From: Taklimakanibacter deserti
Lineage (GTDB): Bacteria; Pseudomonadota; Alphaproteobacteria; Rhizobiales; Aestuariivirgaceae
Length of the DNA: 64,000 nucleotides
Direction: 5' to 3'
NCBI GenBank assembly: GCA_003574785.1
Contig: QORU01000024.1
Span: 23,228 to 87,227, forward strand
The notes beneath the pieces were generated by a model, which had not been told where the DNA came from, made no database searches, and saw only the letters and a program-made list of their open reading frames with translations. Positions 36,962 to 45,385 of this stretch are shown one piece after another. The position numbers were made by a program, and so were the translations under genes. Numbering within the stretch: the first letter of the stretch is position 1; the number at the start of each line of letters is the position of its first letter.

Positions 36962-36962
36962 C

Positions 36963-38750
36963 TCAGGCAAAGAGTTCCGTCTTCTCGAAACGGGTCACGT
37001 CGATGAGCCCGACATCGGAAATACGCAATTCCGGGATCACCACCAGCGCCAGGAGCGAATGCTGCATATAGGCGTTGTTGAGGCTGCAGCCGCAGGCCTT
37101 CATCGCCTCGACCATCTTACCGGCCTTCTGGGCGACGATCTCGGCGCGCTCGTCCGACATGAGGCCGGCGATCGGCAGTTCGACCAGCGCCAGGACCTTG
37201 CCCCGGCTCACCACCACGATGCCGCCGCCGACCTCGCCGAGCTTGTTAGCGGCGATCGCCATGTCCTCCTTGTTGGTGCCGACCACGATCATATGATGGC
37301 TGTCATGGGCGACCGTGCTCGCCACCGCGCAATCGGTCGTGTAGCCGAAGCCCGAGACGAAGCCGTTGGTCACCTGCCCGGTGGCGCGGTGGCGCTCGAC
37401 CAGGGCGATCTGGCAGACATCCTGCTCGCGATCCATCAAGGCGAGGCCCTGGCTCACCTTGAGCTCGCGCTCCAGCGCCTTGGTCGGCGCCTGGTTCTCG
37501 ATGACGCCGATGACCCGCGCCTTGACCTGATTGGCGCCCTTGGGCGCTGCGATGTCGAAATCCTTCGCCGCAAGCTTGCGGCCCATCTTCACCGTGTCGC
37601 GGGCACTCTTGGGGTAGGGATAGGCCTTGATGTCGGCGGTGAGCTTGCCGTCCTCGGCGAGCACCTGGCCATGGGCGATGACCATCTCGATGGGAAGCGT
37701 CATCAGGTCGGAGGTCAGGACGAGGTCAGCCCGCCGCCCAGGCGTGATCGAGCCCAATTCGCGCTCGAGGCCGAAATGCTGGGCGGTGTTGATCGTCGCC
37801 ATCTGGATGGCGGTGATGGGCTTGAGCCCTTGCGCGATGGCATGGCGCACCACGCGGTTCATATGGCCGTCATTGACCAGCGTGCCGGAATGGCTGTCAT
37901 CGGTGCACAGCACGAAATTGCGCGGATCGATGCCGCGCTCGGTGACGGCCTTGATCTGGGCGGCGACATCATACCAGGCCGAGCCCAGCCGCAGCATCGC
38001 GCGCATGCCCTGGCGGACGCGCGCGATCGCATCCTCGATGCGGGTGCCCTCATGGTCATCGGCGGGACCGCCCGCGACATAGGCGTGGAAGGGGAGGCCG
38101 AGATCGGGCGAGGCATAATGGCCGCCGACCGTCTTATGCGCCGCCTGCGTCGCCGCGATCTCACCCAGCATTTTCTCGTCCTTGAAGGTGACGCCCGGAA
38201 AATTCATCATTTCCCCGAGCCCGATGATATTGGGCCAGGCCATCGCTTCCTTCACCTCGGCGACACCGAGAGAGGCGCCGGCATTTTCGAGACCAGGCGC
38301 GCTCGGGACACAGCTCGGCATCTGCACCAGCACATTGATGGGGAGGCTCGCGGCCTCGTCATGCATCAGCTTGACACCGGGCAGGCCCAGCACATTGGCG
38401 ATCTCATGCGGATCGATGAACATCGTCGTCGTGCCATGCGGGATGACGGCACGCGCGAATTCGGTCACCGTCACCATGCCGCTTTCGACATGCATATGCC
38501 CGTCGCAGAGCCCCGGCACGAGATAGCGGCCATTGGCCTCGATGACCTTCGTCTTGGGGCCGACCGCGTGAGAGGCGTCAGGTCCGACATAGGCGAAGCG
38601 GCCGGCGATGATGGCGATATCGGTATCAGGGATGATCTCGCCCGAATGCACATTCACCCAGCGGCCTTTGCGGATCACGGTGTCGGCCGGCGTTCGTCCC
38701 ATGGCGACGTCGATGAGCTGCGGCGCCGACTCGAACCAGGTCTTGGGCAT
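36963..38750 (-). CDS. ade: Adenine deaminase (first copy)
   Basis: This 595-residue enzyme converts adenine to hypoxanthine. Metal-site motifs are G-L-C-D-G-H-M-H-V-E-S-G-M, P-H-E-I-A-N-V-L-G, and F-V-L-C-T-D-D-S-H-S with the metal Asp. A C-terminal adenine-deaminase domain covers about residues 420-590 (G-F-G-Y-T-T-D-C-A-V-A-S-T-V-A-H-D-S-H-H). Length fits the bacterial Ade family. It lies 12 bp downstream of a LysR gene on the same strand. It is much closer to classical Ade in its H-D-S-H-H region than the second copy at 39936. Confidence 0.93.
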   Translation of the reverse strand: MPKTWFESAPQLIDVAMGRTPADTVIRKGRWVNVHSGEIIPDTDIAIIAGRFAYVGPDASHAVGPKTKVIEANGRYLVPGLCDGHMHVESGMVTVTEFARAVIPHGTTTMFIDPHEIANVLGLPGVKLMHDEAASLPINVLVQMPSCVPSAPGLENAGASLGVAEVKEAMAWPNIIGLGEMMNFPGVTFKDEKMLGEIAATQAAHKTVGGHYASPDLGLPFHAYVAGGPADDHEGTRIEDAIARVRQGMRAMLRLGSAWYDVAAQIKAVTERGIDPRNFVLCTDDSHSGTLVNDGHMNRVVRHAIAQGLKPITAIQMATINTAQHFGLERELGSITPGRRADLVLTSDLMTLPIEMVIAHGQVLAEDGKLTADIKAYPYPKSARDTVKMGRKLAAKDFDIAAPKGANQVKARVIGVIENQAPTKALERELKVSQGLALMDREQDVCQIALVERHRATGQVTNGFVSGFGYTTDCAVASTVAHDSHHMIVVGTNKEDMAIAANKLGEVGGGIVVVSRGKVLALVELPIAGLMSDERAEIVAQKAGKMVEAMKACGCSLNNAYMQHSLLALVVIPELRISDVGLIDVTRFEKTELFA

Positions 38751-38762
38751 TAGGCTGTTCTC

Positions 38763-39719
38763 CTATTGAGAGCGGCGTGGCGGTGTGCTCACCACCTCGA
38801 CGCAATAGCGCGGCACATAATGCTGCGCCCGTTGTTTGTAGAAATCGACACAGAAGGACTGGAAGGCGGCGAATTTGCGCGACACATAGCGCCTTCGCGG
38901 ATAGAGCAGGTTGACCGAGACTTCGGGCGAGCGCCACTGTGGCAGCACCGGCATGAGATGGCCAGTGGCGCATTCGATCTCGGTGAAGAAATCGGGGAGG
39001 TAGGCGAGGCCTTCGCCCGCCACCGCGAAATATTTGATCATCCAATAATCATTGGCGACGCAGCTTGCCGGCGGCAGCACGTCGAGCGTTTCCTCGAGCC
39101 GCTTCAAGTGCCAGGATTGAAGGCCTGTCGGCGTGCGGAAGGCGATGCCGCGATGATCGTGAAGCTCGGCCGGCGCCTCGGGCTGGCCATGCTTCTCGAT
39201 ATAGGTGGGGCTCGCATAGAGGCCGAAGGAAGCACCGGTAAGGCGGCGCGCAATGTAGTCGACATTGGAGGGCTCGCCCCAATAGAAGATGCCGTCGAAG
39301 GCCTGCTGGCGCTCGGGCGCGAAGAGATAGCCGGATGAGAGGAAGATCACGTCGATCTTCACCTGGGGAAATCGCTGGCGGAAGGCGAAGAGCAGTTCCG
39401 AGGTGAAGGACGTGCCGAACTCGCCGGTCGAGCCGATGGTGAGCGTGCCGGCGATCTCCTGGCGCATGGCCGCGATCGCCGCCTCCGCGCCATCGCAGCT
39501 CGCCTGGATGCGGTGGGCATGGTCGAGGAACTCGGCCCCGGCATCGGTCAGGAACATGTCGCGGCCCTCGCGCACGAACAGCGCTACGCCGAGCCTGTCC
39601 TCGAGCTGGCGGATTTTGTGGGAGAGCGTCGATTTCGGCAGGCCATGCAGCTTGGCCGCGTTGGACAGCGAGCGCGCATCGGCGACTTTGATGAAATAAT
39701 CGATGGCCTCGAGATCCAT
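38763..39719 (-). CDS. LysR-family regulator of the adenine deaminase locus
   Basis: From the ATG at 39719 the product is 318 residues, with the LysR helix-turn-helix at residues 2-60 (I-D-Y-F-I-K-V-A-D-A-R-S-L-S-N-A-A-K-L-H-G) and an effector domain from about 90. An upstream in-frame start at 39788 would pass through an inverted repeat and looks non-coding. It is followed on the same strand by ade1 and is divergent from ade2, so it probably senses a purine and controls both. An operator-like repeat lies just upstream of its start. Confidence 0.87.
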   Translation of the reverse strand: MDLEAIDYFIKVADARSLSNAAKLHGLPKSTLSHKIRQLEDRLGVALFVREGRDMFLTDAGAEFLDHAHRIQASCDGAEAAIAAMRQEIAGTLTIGSTGEFGTSFTSELLFAFRQRFPQVKIDVIFLSSGYLFAPERQQAFDGIFYWGEPSNVDYIARRLTGASFGLYASPTYIEKHGQPEAPAELHDHRGIAFRTPTGLQSWHLKRLEETLDVLPPASCVANDYWMIKYFAVAGEGLAYLPDFFTEIECATGHLMPVLPQWRSPEVSVNLLYPRRRYVSRKFAAFQSFCVDFYKQRAQHYVPRYCVEVVSTPPRRSQ

Positions 39720-39723
39720 GGTC

Positions 39724-39755
39724 TGTCCAAAATATTGGACGAAATGTCCAAAATT
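39724..39755. promoter_or_regulatory. Operator-like repeat upstream of the LysR gene
   Basis: GTCCAA-AATA-TTGGAC (39725-39740) is a 6-4-6 inverted repeat, and the half-site TGTCCAAAAT recurs at 39745. It sits 5-36 bp from the LysR start in the region that separates it from ade2, as expected for a LysR autoregulatory site. Confidence 0.5.
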
Positions 39756-39828
39756 AACAGGCAATTCGCCAATTGCGTGGACGAGCATAATACGGGAAAG
39801 TCGTCTGAGCTTTCAATAACGATAGAAC

Positions 39829-39919
39829 AGCCCTCCTTCGCTAAAGCTTCGGAGGGCTCCTGCTTCGCGGGGAGGAAGTCTGCCAATCCTGCGAAGCGCC
39901 GGACGGCGCGAAGCAGGAG
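39829..39919. repeat. Composite REP-like palindromic element in the leader of the second adenine deaminase
   Basis: Two palindromes lie side by side. The first has outer arms AGCCCTCC (39829-39836) and GGAGGGCT (39851-39858). The second has a perfect 13-bp arm pair, CTCCTGCTTCGCG (39857-39869) and CGCGAAGCAGGAG (39907-39919), around a 37-base interior. It ends about 4 bp before the AAGGAG ribosome site of the gene. It resembles the short intergenic palindromic repeats of Rhizobiales and could fold in the leader RNA. Confidence 0.65.
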
Positions 39920-39935
39920 GGAAAAGGAGCCGATT

Positions 39936-41705
39936 TTGCCCGATATCCGCGATTACATCCGCGCCGGCCGTGCCGAGCTCAAGGCGACGGTAATCATCAA
40001 AGGCGGCCAGCTCGTCAATGTGGCGTCGGAGGAGATCTATCCGGCCGATATCGCCATTTATCATGACCGCGTCGTGGCCATGGGCGATGTGAAGATCTAT
40101 GAGGGCAAGGATACGGAGATCATCGACGCCACGGGCTATCATCTCTGTCCGGGCATGATCGACGGCCATCTCCATGTCGAATGCTCGAAAATGTCGATCA
40201 CCAGCTTCGCCAAGGCGGTGGTGCCCTTAGGCACGACGGCGATCGTCTCGGGCCTCGACCAGATCCTGGTCTCGGCAGGCGTCGCCGGCGCACGCGAATT
40301 CCTCGACGAGGCGGAGAGAAGCCCGCTCAAGGTCTTCTGGGGCGCTCCTTGCAAGACGCCCTATACGCTGCCCGTCTCCAATGTCGGGCACTATTTCGGC
40401 CCCGACGATCATCGCGCCACCCATCATTGGCCCGAATGCGTCGGCATCTGGGAGACGGTGCGCGAATTCATCCAGGAAATGGACGACAACGTGCTGGAGG
40501 CTCTGGCCATTGCCGAGAAGAGCCGCCTGCCGGTGCTCGGCTGCTCGCCCATGGCGCGGGGCCAGAAGCTCAACTCCTATCTGCAGAGCGGCGTCAGGGC
40601 GGATCACGAAAGCTACACCGCCGATGAGATGCTGGAGAAATTGCGCAACGGCATGAATGTGGTGATCCGCGAATCCTCGATCTCGCATTTCCTCACCGAG
40701 AATCTGCGCATCGTCACCGAGATGGGCATCACCGCGACGCGGCGCATCTCCTTCTGCACCGACGATGTCGTGGCGAGCGACATCCTGAAGCGCGGCCATC
40801 TCGACAATATGGTGCGCATGGCGATCAAAATGGGCATCAAGCCTTTGACCGCGATCCAGATGGCGACCATCAACGGCGCCGAAGCCTTGCGCATCGATCA
40901 CAAGGTCGGGCTGATCGCGCCCGGCCGCAGCGCCGATATCCTGTTCGTCAAGGATTTGAACGATTTCCATGTCGACCGCGTGGTGGCCAAGGGGAAGCTC
41001 GTGGCCGAGAAGGGCAAGCTCACTGTGGCGCTGACGCCACCCACGCGCAGCGACACGCTGATGCGCACCTTCAAGGTCGACCCCGTGAAGCCTGAAGAGC
41101 TCATGGTGCGCGGCAAGGGCAAGGGCGAGAAGGCCAAGGTCCTCGCCATGGCGGTCTCGCCCGACCAGATCTTCGTGCGCAAGCGCCGCGACGTGACGCT
41201 TCAGGCCAGGGACGGCATTATTTTGGCCGACCCGAAGCTTGATGTGCAATATGTGACCGTGGTCGAACGCTATGGCCGCACGCGAAACCGGCCTGTTGCC
41301 TTCGTCGCGGGTTTCGGCCTCGAAACCGGGGCGCTCGCCACCTCGACGGCGCCCGACGACAATAATATCGTCTGCGTCGGAACCAATGCTGAGGACATGG
41401 CCGTCGCCATCAACCATATCATCGCCCATAATGGCGGCCAGGCCGTGGTCAAGGACGGCAAGGTCACCGCGTTCCTCGAATTGCCGATCGGCGGCATCGT
41501 CTCCGATCTCGCTCCGGAGGAGATGGCGAAGCAGGAGGCGGCCCTCGATGACGCCGCCCGTGCGCTCGGCTGCAGACTGCCCTGGCCTTTCATGTATATG
41601 TTCGTTCTGCAGATCACCGCCATTCCGGACTATGCGATCACCGATCTCGGCGCTATCGATTGTATCGACCTGAAGGTCGTCGATCCGGTCCTGGCGCCGT
41701 TCTAG
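39936..41705 (+). CDS. Adenine deaminase family protein (second copy)
   Basis: This 589-residue amidohydrolase starts at a TTG with AAGGAG six bases upstream; no ATG fits. Motifs are G-M-I-D-G-H-L-H-V-E-C-S-K-M, a conserved Cys in place of the Ser/Gly seen in ade1, and I-S-F-C-T-D-D-V-V-A-S. In the C-terminal domain G-F-G-L-E-T-G-A-L-A-T-S-T-A-P-D-D-N-N the H-D-S-H-H of ade1 is replaced by P-D-D-N-N. The reaction is therefore probably deamination of adenine or a related purine, with altered substrate choice. It leads an operon with a second BMP-type transporter, 18 bp before the binding-protein gene. Confidence 0.85.
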   Translation: MPDIRDYIRAGRAELKATVIIKGGQLVNVASEEIYPADIAIYHDRVVAMGDVKIYEGKDTEIIDATGYHLCPGMIDGHLHVECSKMSITSFAKAVVPLGTTAIVSGLDQILVSAGVAGAREFLDEAERSPLKVFWGAPCKTPYTLPVSNVGHYFGPDDHRATHHWPECVGIWETVREFIQEMDDNVLEALAIAEKSRLPVLGCSPMARGQKLNSYLQSGVRADHESYTADEMLEKLRNGMNVVIRESSISHFLTENLRIVTEMGITATRRISFCTDDVVASDILKRGHLDNMVRMAIKMGIKPLTAIQMATINGAEALRIDHKVGLIAPGRSADILFVKDLNDFHVDRVVAKGKLVAEKGKLTVALTPPTRSDTLMRTFKVDPVKPEELMVRGKGKGEKAKVLAMAVSPDQIFVRKRRDVTLQARDGIILADPKLDVQYVTVVERYGRTRNRPVAFVAGFGLETGALATSTAPDDNNIVCVGTNAEDMAVAINHIIAHNGGQAVVKDGKVTAFLELPIGGIVSDLAPEEMAKQEAALDDAARALGCRLPWPFMYMFVLQITAIPDYAITDLGAIDCIDLKVVDPVLAPF

Positions 41706-41723
41706 GCAACAAGGGAGGTAAGA

Positions 41724-42737
41724 ATGAGAAAAATATGGGCTGTGCTGGCGGGCGTCCTGCTCGCCTTAGGCACGTTGGTCTCGGGCGCCCTTGCGGAAAA
41801 CCCGACCAAGCTCAAGATCGCCGGCATATTGTCGGCCGGCAAGGAGGCGCCCTGGGAGACGTCCTTCGTCTCGTCCATGGACCGCATCATCGCCGCGAAG
41901 CCCCATGGGCTCGATATCGAGGTGAACTACACCGAGAATGTCTATGACAATGCCGAGCAGGTCTTCCGCACCTATGCCGAGACCGGCGAATATGACATCC
42001 TCTTCGGCGACACGGCCTATGCCGATGCCATCGAGAAGCTGAAGGACGAATTCCCCAATATCATGTTCGTGATGTCGGGTTCGGGCAATCGCGGCATGGG
42101 CGGCAATGCCTATTGGGTCTTTGTCCATGCTCATGAGCCGGCCTTCGTGATGGGCCAGCTCGCGGGCAAGCTCACCAAGTCCAATGTCGTCGGCACCGTC
42201 TCGACCTTCCCGGCCGAGGACACCAATGACCAGATCAACGCCTTCTTCGCCGGCGCCAAGGAGGTCAATCCGGCGGTCAAGCAGAAGATCACCTATATCC
42301 AGTCTTGGTACGACCCGGCGAAATCGAACGAGGCCACCTCGGCCCAGATCGCCGCCGGCGCCGACATGATCTATCAGATGTCGGGCGCCTTCGAGGTCTG
42401 CGAGCAGAAGGAGATCGGCTGCTTCGGCAATTATGTCGACATGTCGTCCTTCGCGCCGAAATCGATCGTCGCCTCGGCCATCGTCAAATGGGATCCGCAT
42501 ATCAACTGGATCATCGACGAATGGTGGAAGGTGAAGGCGGAAGGCGGCAAGTTCGATGCGCCCAAGGAGCCGAAATGGTTCACCTGGAAGGAAGGCTCGG
42601 GCGACATCGCTCTCAACAAGAGCTGGGCCGAGAAGCTCCCCGCCGATGTCAAGAAGCTCACCGACGATACAATTGCCGCCATCAAGGACGGCTCGAAGAC
42701 AGTCGAGCTCAATCTCAACGAGGTGAAGTCGGATTGA
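41724..42737 (+). CDS. BMP-family periplasmic substrate-binding protein (second system)
   Basis: This 337-residue protein starts at an ATG with a strong GGGAGGT ribosome site and has a signal peptide (residues 1-24, A-L-A/E). BMP-fold segments include V-N-Y-T-E-N-V-Y-D-N-A-E-Q, T-Y-I-Q-S-W-Y-D-P-A-K-S-N-E-A and W-D-P-H-I-N-W-I-I-D-E-W-W. It differs from the first BMP protein across the ligand cleft: several aromatic residues (Y-W-V-F-V-H-A-H-E) replace that protein's F-T-T-S-F-G-F-M region. The ligand is probably a purine or its degradation product, given ade2 upstream. Confidence 0.9.
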   Translation: MRKIWAVLAGVLLALGTLVSGALAENPTKLKIAGILSAGKEAPWETSFVSSMDRIIAAKPHGLDIEVNYTENVYDNAEQVFRTYAETGEYDILFGDTAYADAIEKLKDEFPNIMFVMSGSGNRGMGGNAYWVFVHAHEPAFVMGQLAGKLTKSNVVGTVSTFPAEDTNDQINAFFAGAKEVNPAVKQKITYIQSWYDPAKSNEATSAQIAAGADMIYQMSGAFEVCEQKEIGCFGNYVDMSSFAPKSIVASAIVKWDPHINWIIDEWWKVKAEGGKFDAPKEPKWFTWKEGSGDIALNKSWAEKLPADVKKLTDDTIAAIKDGSKTVELNLNEVKSD

Positions 42738-42759
42738 TTTCACCCCAGTTTTACCGCGG

Positions 42760-42792
42760 AATCCCCTCTCCCCCGTTGGGGGTGAGGGGATT
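42760..42792 (+). repeat. Strong hairpin / CCCTC-GAGGG palindrome before the transporter ATPase
   Basis: Arms AATCCCCTC (42760-42768) and GAGGGGATT (42784-42792) flank an inner CCCCC/GGGGG stem with a GTT loop; one T-T mismatch separates them. The right arm contains GAGGGG, which is also the only plausible ribosome site for the ATG at 42798. The hairpin may therefore both protect the binding-protein message and hide the ATPase start. Its layout matches the palindromes near the right end of the window. Confidence 0.65.
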
Positions 42793-42797
42793 TTGAC

Positions 42798-44309
42798 ATG
42801 ACCGGCCCGCGCCTCGTTGTCCGCCATCTCACCAAGCGCTTTGGCGCGCTCGTTGCCAATGACGACATTTCACTGGCGGTTGAGGCGGGCGAGCTCCATT
42901 GCCTGCTGGGTGAGAACGGGGCCGGCAAGTCGACCTTCTCCGGCTGTCTCTATGGCTTGCTGCAGCCCGATCATGGTGAGATCGAGATCGACGGGCGCAA
43001 GGTCGAGCTGACGAGCCCCGCCAAGGCGATCGCCTGCGGCATCGGCATGGTGCATCAGCATTTCGTTCTGGTGCCGAGTTTCACGGTCCTCGAGAATATC
43101 GTGGTCGGCACGGGCTCGGGCCTCAGCCTCGACACGGGCGTCGCGCGCAGAAAGATCCTCGATCTCAGCCGCGGCTTCGGCCTCGAACTCAAGCCGGATC
43201 GGCTCGTCTCCGACCTGTCGGTGGGCGAGAAGCAATGGGTCGAGATCGTCAAGGCGCTCTATCTGGGTGCCCGCCTCCTGATCCTCGATGAACCGACCGC
43301 CGTGCTGACGCCGCAGGAATCCGAAAGGCTCTTCGCCGTCATCGCCGAGCTCAAGGCGGCGGGCATCGCCGTCATCCTGATCTCGCACAAGATGAACGAG
43401 GTGATGCGCTCCGACCGTGTGAGCGTGCTGCGCAAGGGCAAGCTCGTCGGAACCGTGAGGACGAAGGATGTCACGCGCGAGGATCTCACCATGATGATGG
43501 TCGGCCGGCCGGTGGCCCAGGTTCATGCCCGGGCGAAAGCACCTCACGGCGAGGCCGCCTTGCGCGTCGAAGGGCTGAGCCTCACACGAGGCGGCCGCGC
43601 CTATCTGTCGGATATCGATCTAGACATTGGAGCCGGTGAAATTGTCGGCATCGCCGGCGTTGCCGGCAACGGCCAGGATGAATTGCTGGAGGCGATCGCA
43701 GGTCTGGCGCGGCCGGACCGGGGCCGCATGCTTCTAGGCCCCGAGGACATCACGCGCCTCAGCGTGCAGGACATAGCGCGCCGCGGTGTCGGCTATGTGC
43801 CGAGCGACCGGTTCCGCGACGGCCTTGTTTCCGATTTCACCATCGCCGAGAACCTGATCCTCGGCCAGCACTGGGACGAGCATTGGCGGTCCGGGCCGTT
43901 TCTCGATGACGCGGCGACGGCGAAGAACGCCGAGACAGCGATATCCTCTTATTCGATCATGGCCAGCGGCCCGGACATGCTCTGCGGCCGGCTCTCCGGC
44001 GGCAATGCCCAGAAGGTCATCCTGGCGCGCGAATTCGCCAAGGCGCGCCATCTTCTTCTGTGCAATCAGCCGACGCGCGGCGTCGATATCGGCGTCATCG
44101 AATTCGTGCATCGCGAGCTGCTGCGCAAGCGCGAGGAGGGCTGCGCGATCTTGCTGGTCAGCGAGGAGCTCGAGGACATCTTTGCCCTGAGCGACCGCAT
44201 CGCGGTGATGTTCAGGGGCGAGATCATGGGCGTCTTCCCGCGCGCGGCGGCTAACATTGCGGCGATCGGGCCCTTGATGGCGGGCCATCGCCCTGAGGCT
44301 GCGGCATGA
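42798..44309 (+). CDS. BMP-type ABC transporter, ATP-binding protein (second system)
   Basis: This 503-residue duplicated ATPase has N-terminal Walker A G-E-N-G-A-G-K-S-T, signature S-V-G-E-K-Q-W and Walker B L-L-I-L-D-E-P-T-A-V. The C-terminal half has degenerate Walker A G-V-A-G-N-G-Q-D-E and signature LSGGNAQK. Layout is the same as the ATPase at 19941, so the two systems are paralogous. The start follows a hairpin that covers its ribosome site, and the stop overlaps the permease start (ATGA). Confidence 0.92.
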   Translation: MTGPRLVVRHLTKRFGALVANDDISLAVEAGELHCLLGENGAGKSTFSGCLYGLLQPDHGEIEIDGRKVELTSPAKAIACGIGMVHQHFVLVPSFTVLENIVVGTGSGLSLDTGVARRKILDLSRGFGLELKPDRLVSDLSVGEKQWVEIVKALYLGARLLILDEPTAVLTPQESERLFAVIAELKAAGIAVILISHKMNEVMRSDRVSVLRKGKLVGTVRTKDVTREDLTMMMVGRPVAQVHARAKAPHGEAALRVEGLSLTRGGRAYLSDIDLDIGAGEIVGIAGVAGNGQDELLEAIAGLARPDRGRMLLGPEDITRLSVQDIARRGVGYVPSDRFRDGLVSDFTIAENLILGQHWDEHWRSGPFLDDAATAKNAETAISSYSIMASGPDMLCGRLSGGNAQKVILAREFAKARHLLLCNQPTRGVDIGVIEFVHRELLRKREEGCAILLVSEELEDIFALSDRIAVMFRGEIMGVFPRAAANIAAIGPLMAGHRPEAAA

Positions 44310-45385
44310 CCCTGACCGAAAGGCTTGGGCTTCGCCTCGAGCCGCGCGCCGAGGCCAAGACCTTGGATCGCGTCCTGGCGCTCGCTTCGGCGCTCATGGC
44401 CGCGCTCATCCTGTGCGGGCTCCTGTTCATGGCGGTCGGCGTCAATCCACTCTCCGCCTTGGGCGCGCTGCTGCAAGGGGCTTTCGGCACCTGGCGTGCC
44501 GCGACCGAGACGCTGGTCAAGGCGACGCCCTTGATCTTCACTGGCCTCGCGACGGCGGTCGCCTTTCGCGCGAGGCTCTGGAACATCGGCGCCGAGGGCC
44601 AGGTCTTCGCCGGCGCCATGTTCGCTTATTGGTGCCAGAGTGCCATCGCCGGGACTTCGCCTTTCCTGCAATTGCCCGTCGTCATGGGCGGGGCGCTGGT
44701 GGGCGGCGGCCTCTATGCCGGCCTCGCCGCCATCCTCAAGACCCGCTTCCGCGTCGATGAGGTGATCTCGACGGTGATGCTCAACTACATCATCGTCTAT
44801 GCGCTCTCGCTCCTCTTGCTCAAAGGCCCGTGGAGCGAGGCGGGCGGCTTCTTCGAGCAGACGGCCAAGATCGATCCGGCGAGCCAGCTGCCGATCCTCT
44901 TCGACAAGACGCGGCTCCATCTGGGTTTCCTGGTGGCTCTCGTCGCCGCCGCTCTCGTCTGGCTGCTGGTCAAGCGCACGCCGATGGGCTTCGAGATCCG
45001 CGCCGCCGGCTCCAATCTGCGGGCGCTCGAAGTGCAGGGCACGAACAAGGCCCGCGTGATCCTCATGGTCATGCTGATCTCGGGGGCGCTCGCCGGCCTC
45101 GCCGGCATGAGCGAGGTCTATGGCGTGCATTACCGCGTGAAGGCGGGGGCACTCGCCACTTACGGCTATACCGGCATCATCGTCGCGATCCTGGGCCAGC
45201 TCAATCCTTGGGGCGTCGTCATCGCCGCCATCCTGTTCGGCGCGCTGGTCAATGGCGCGACCTTCATGCAGATCAAGACCGGCGTGCCTTCGGCCCTCAT
45301 CTATGCCATCGAGGCCATCATCCTCCTGTTCTATCTTGCCGGCTGGGCGGCATCCTCATTCAGGCTGAGGCGGGTACGCGCATGA
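44306..45385 (+). CDS. BMP-type ABC transporter, permease 1 (second system)
   Basis: This 359-residue membrane protein is of the NupB/YufP type, with hydrophobic segments from about residue 25 onward, the family motif A-R-L-W-N-I-G-A-E-G-Q-V-F-A-G near residue 93, and the coupling segment F-E-I-R-A-A-G-S-N. The cognate motif in the first system reads N-V-W-N-I-G-A-E-G-Q-L. Both ends overlap their neighbours by ATGA, so the ATPase and two permeases are made in fixed ratio. Confidence 0.92.
   Translation: MTLTERLGLRLEPRAEAKTLDRVLALASALMAALILCGLLFMAVGVNPLSALGALLQGAFGTWRAATETLVKATPLIFTGLATAVAFRARLWNIGAEGQVFAGAMFAYWCQSAIAGTSPFLQLPVVMGGALVGGGLYAGLAAILKTRFRVDEVISTVMLNYIIVYALSLLLLKGPWSEAGGFFEQTAKIDPASQLPILFDKTRLHLGFLVALVAAALVWLLVKRTPMGFEIRAAGSNLRALEVQGTNKARVILMVMLISGALAGLAGMSEVYGVHYRVKAGALATYGYTGIIVAILGQLNPWGVVIAAILFGALVNGATFMQIKTGVPSALIYAIEAIILLFYLAGWAASSFRLRRVRA

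Noticed and set aside
37059..38753. Long plus-strand frame opposite the first adenine deaminase
   Set aside because: Shadow of the real gene; the translation is H/D/R-rich without recognisable domains.
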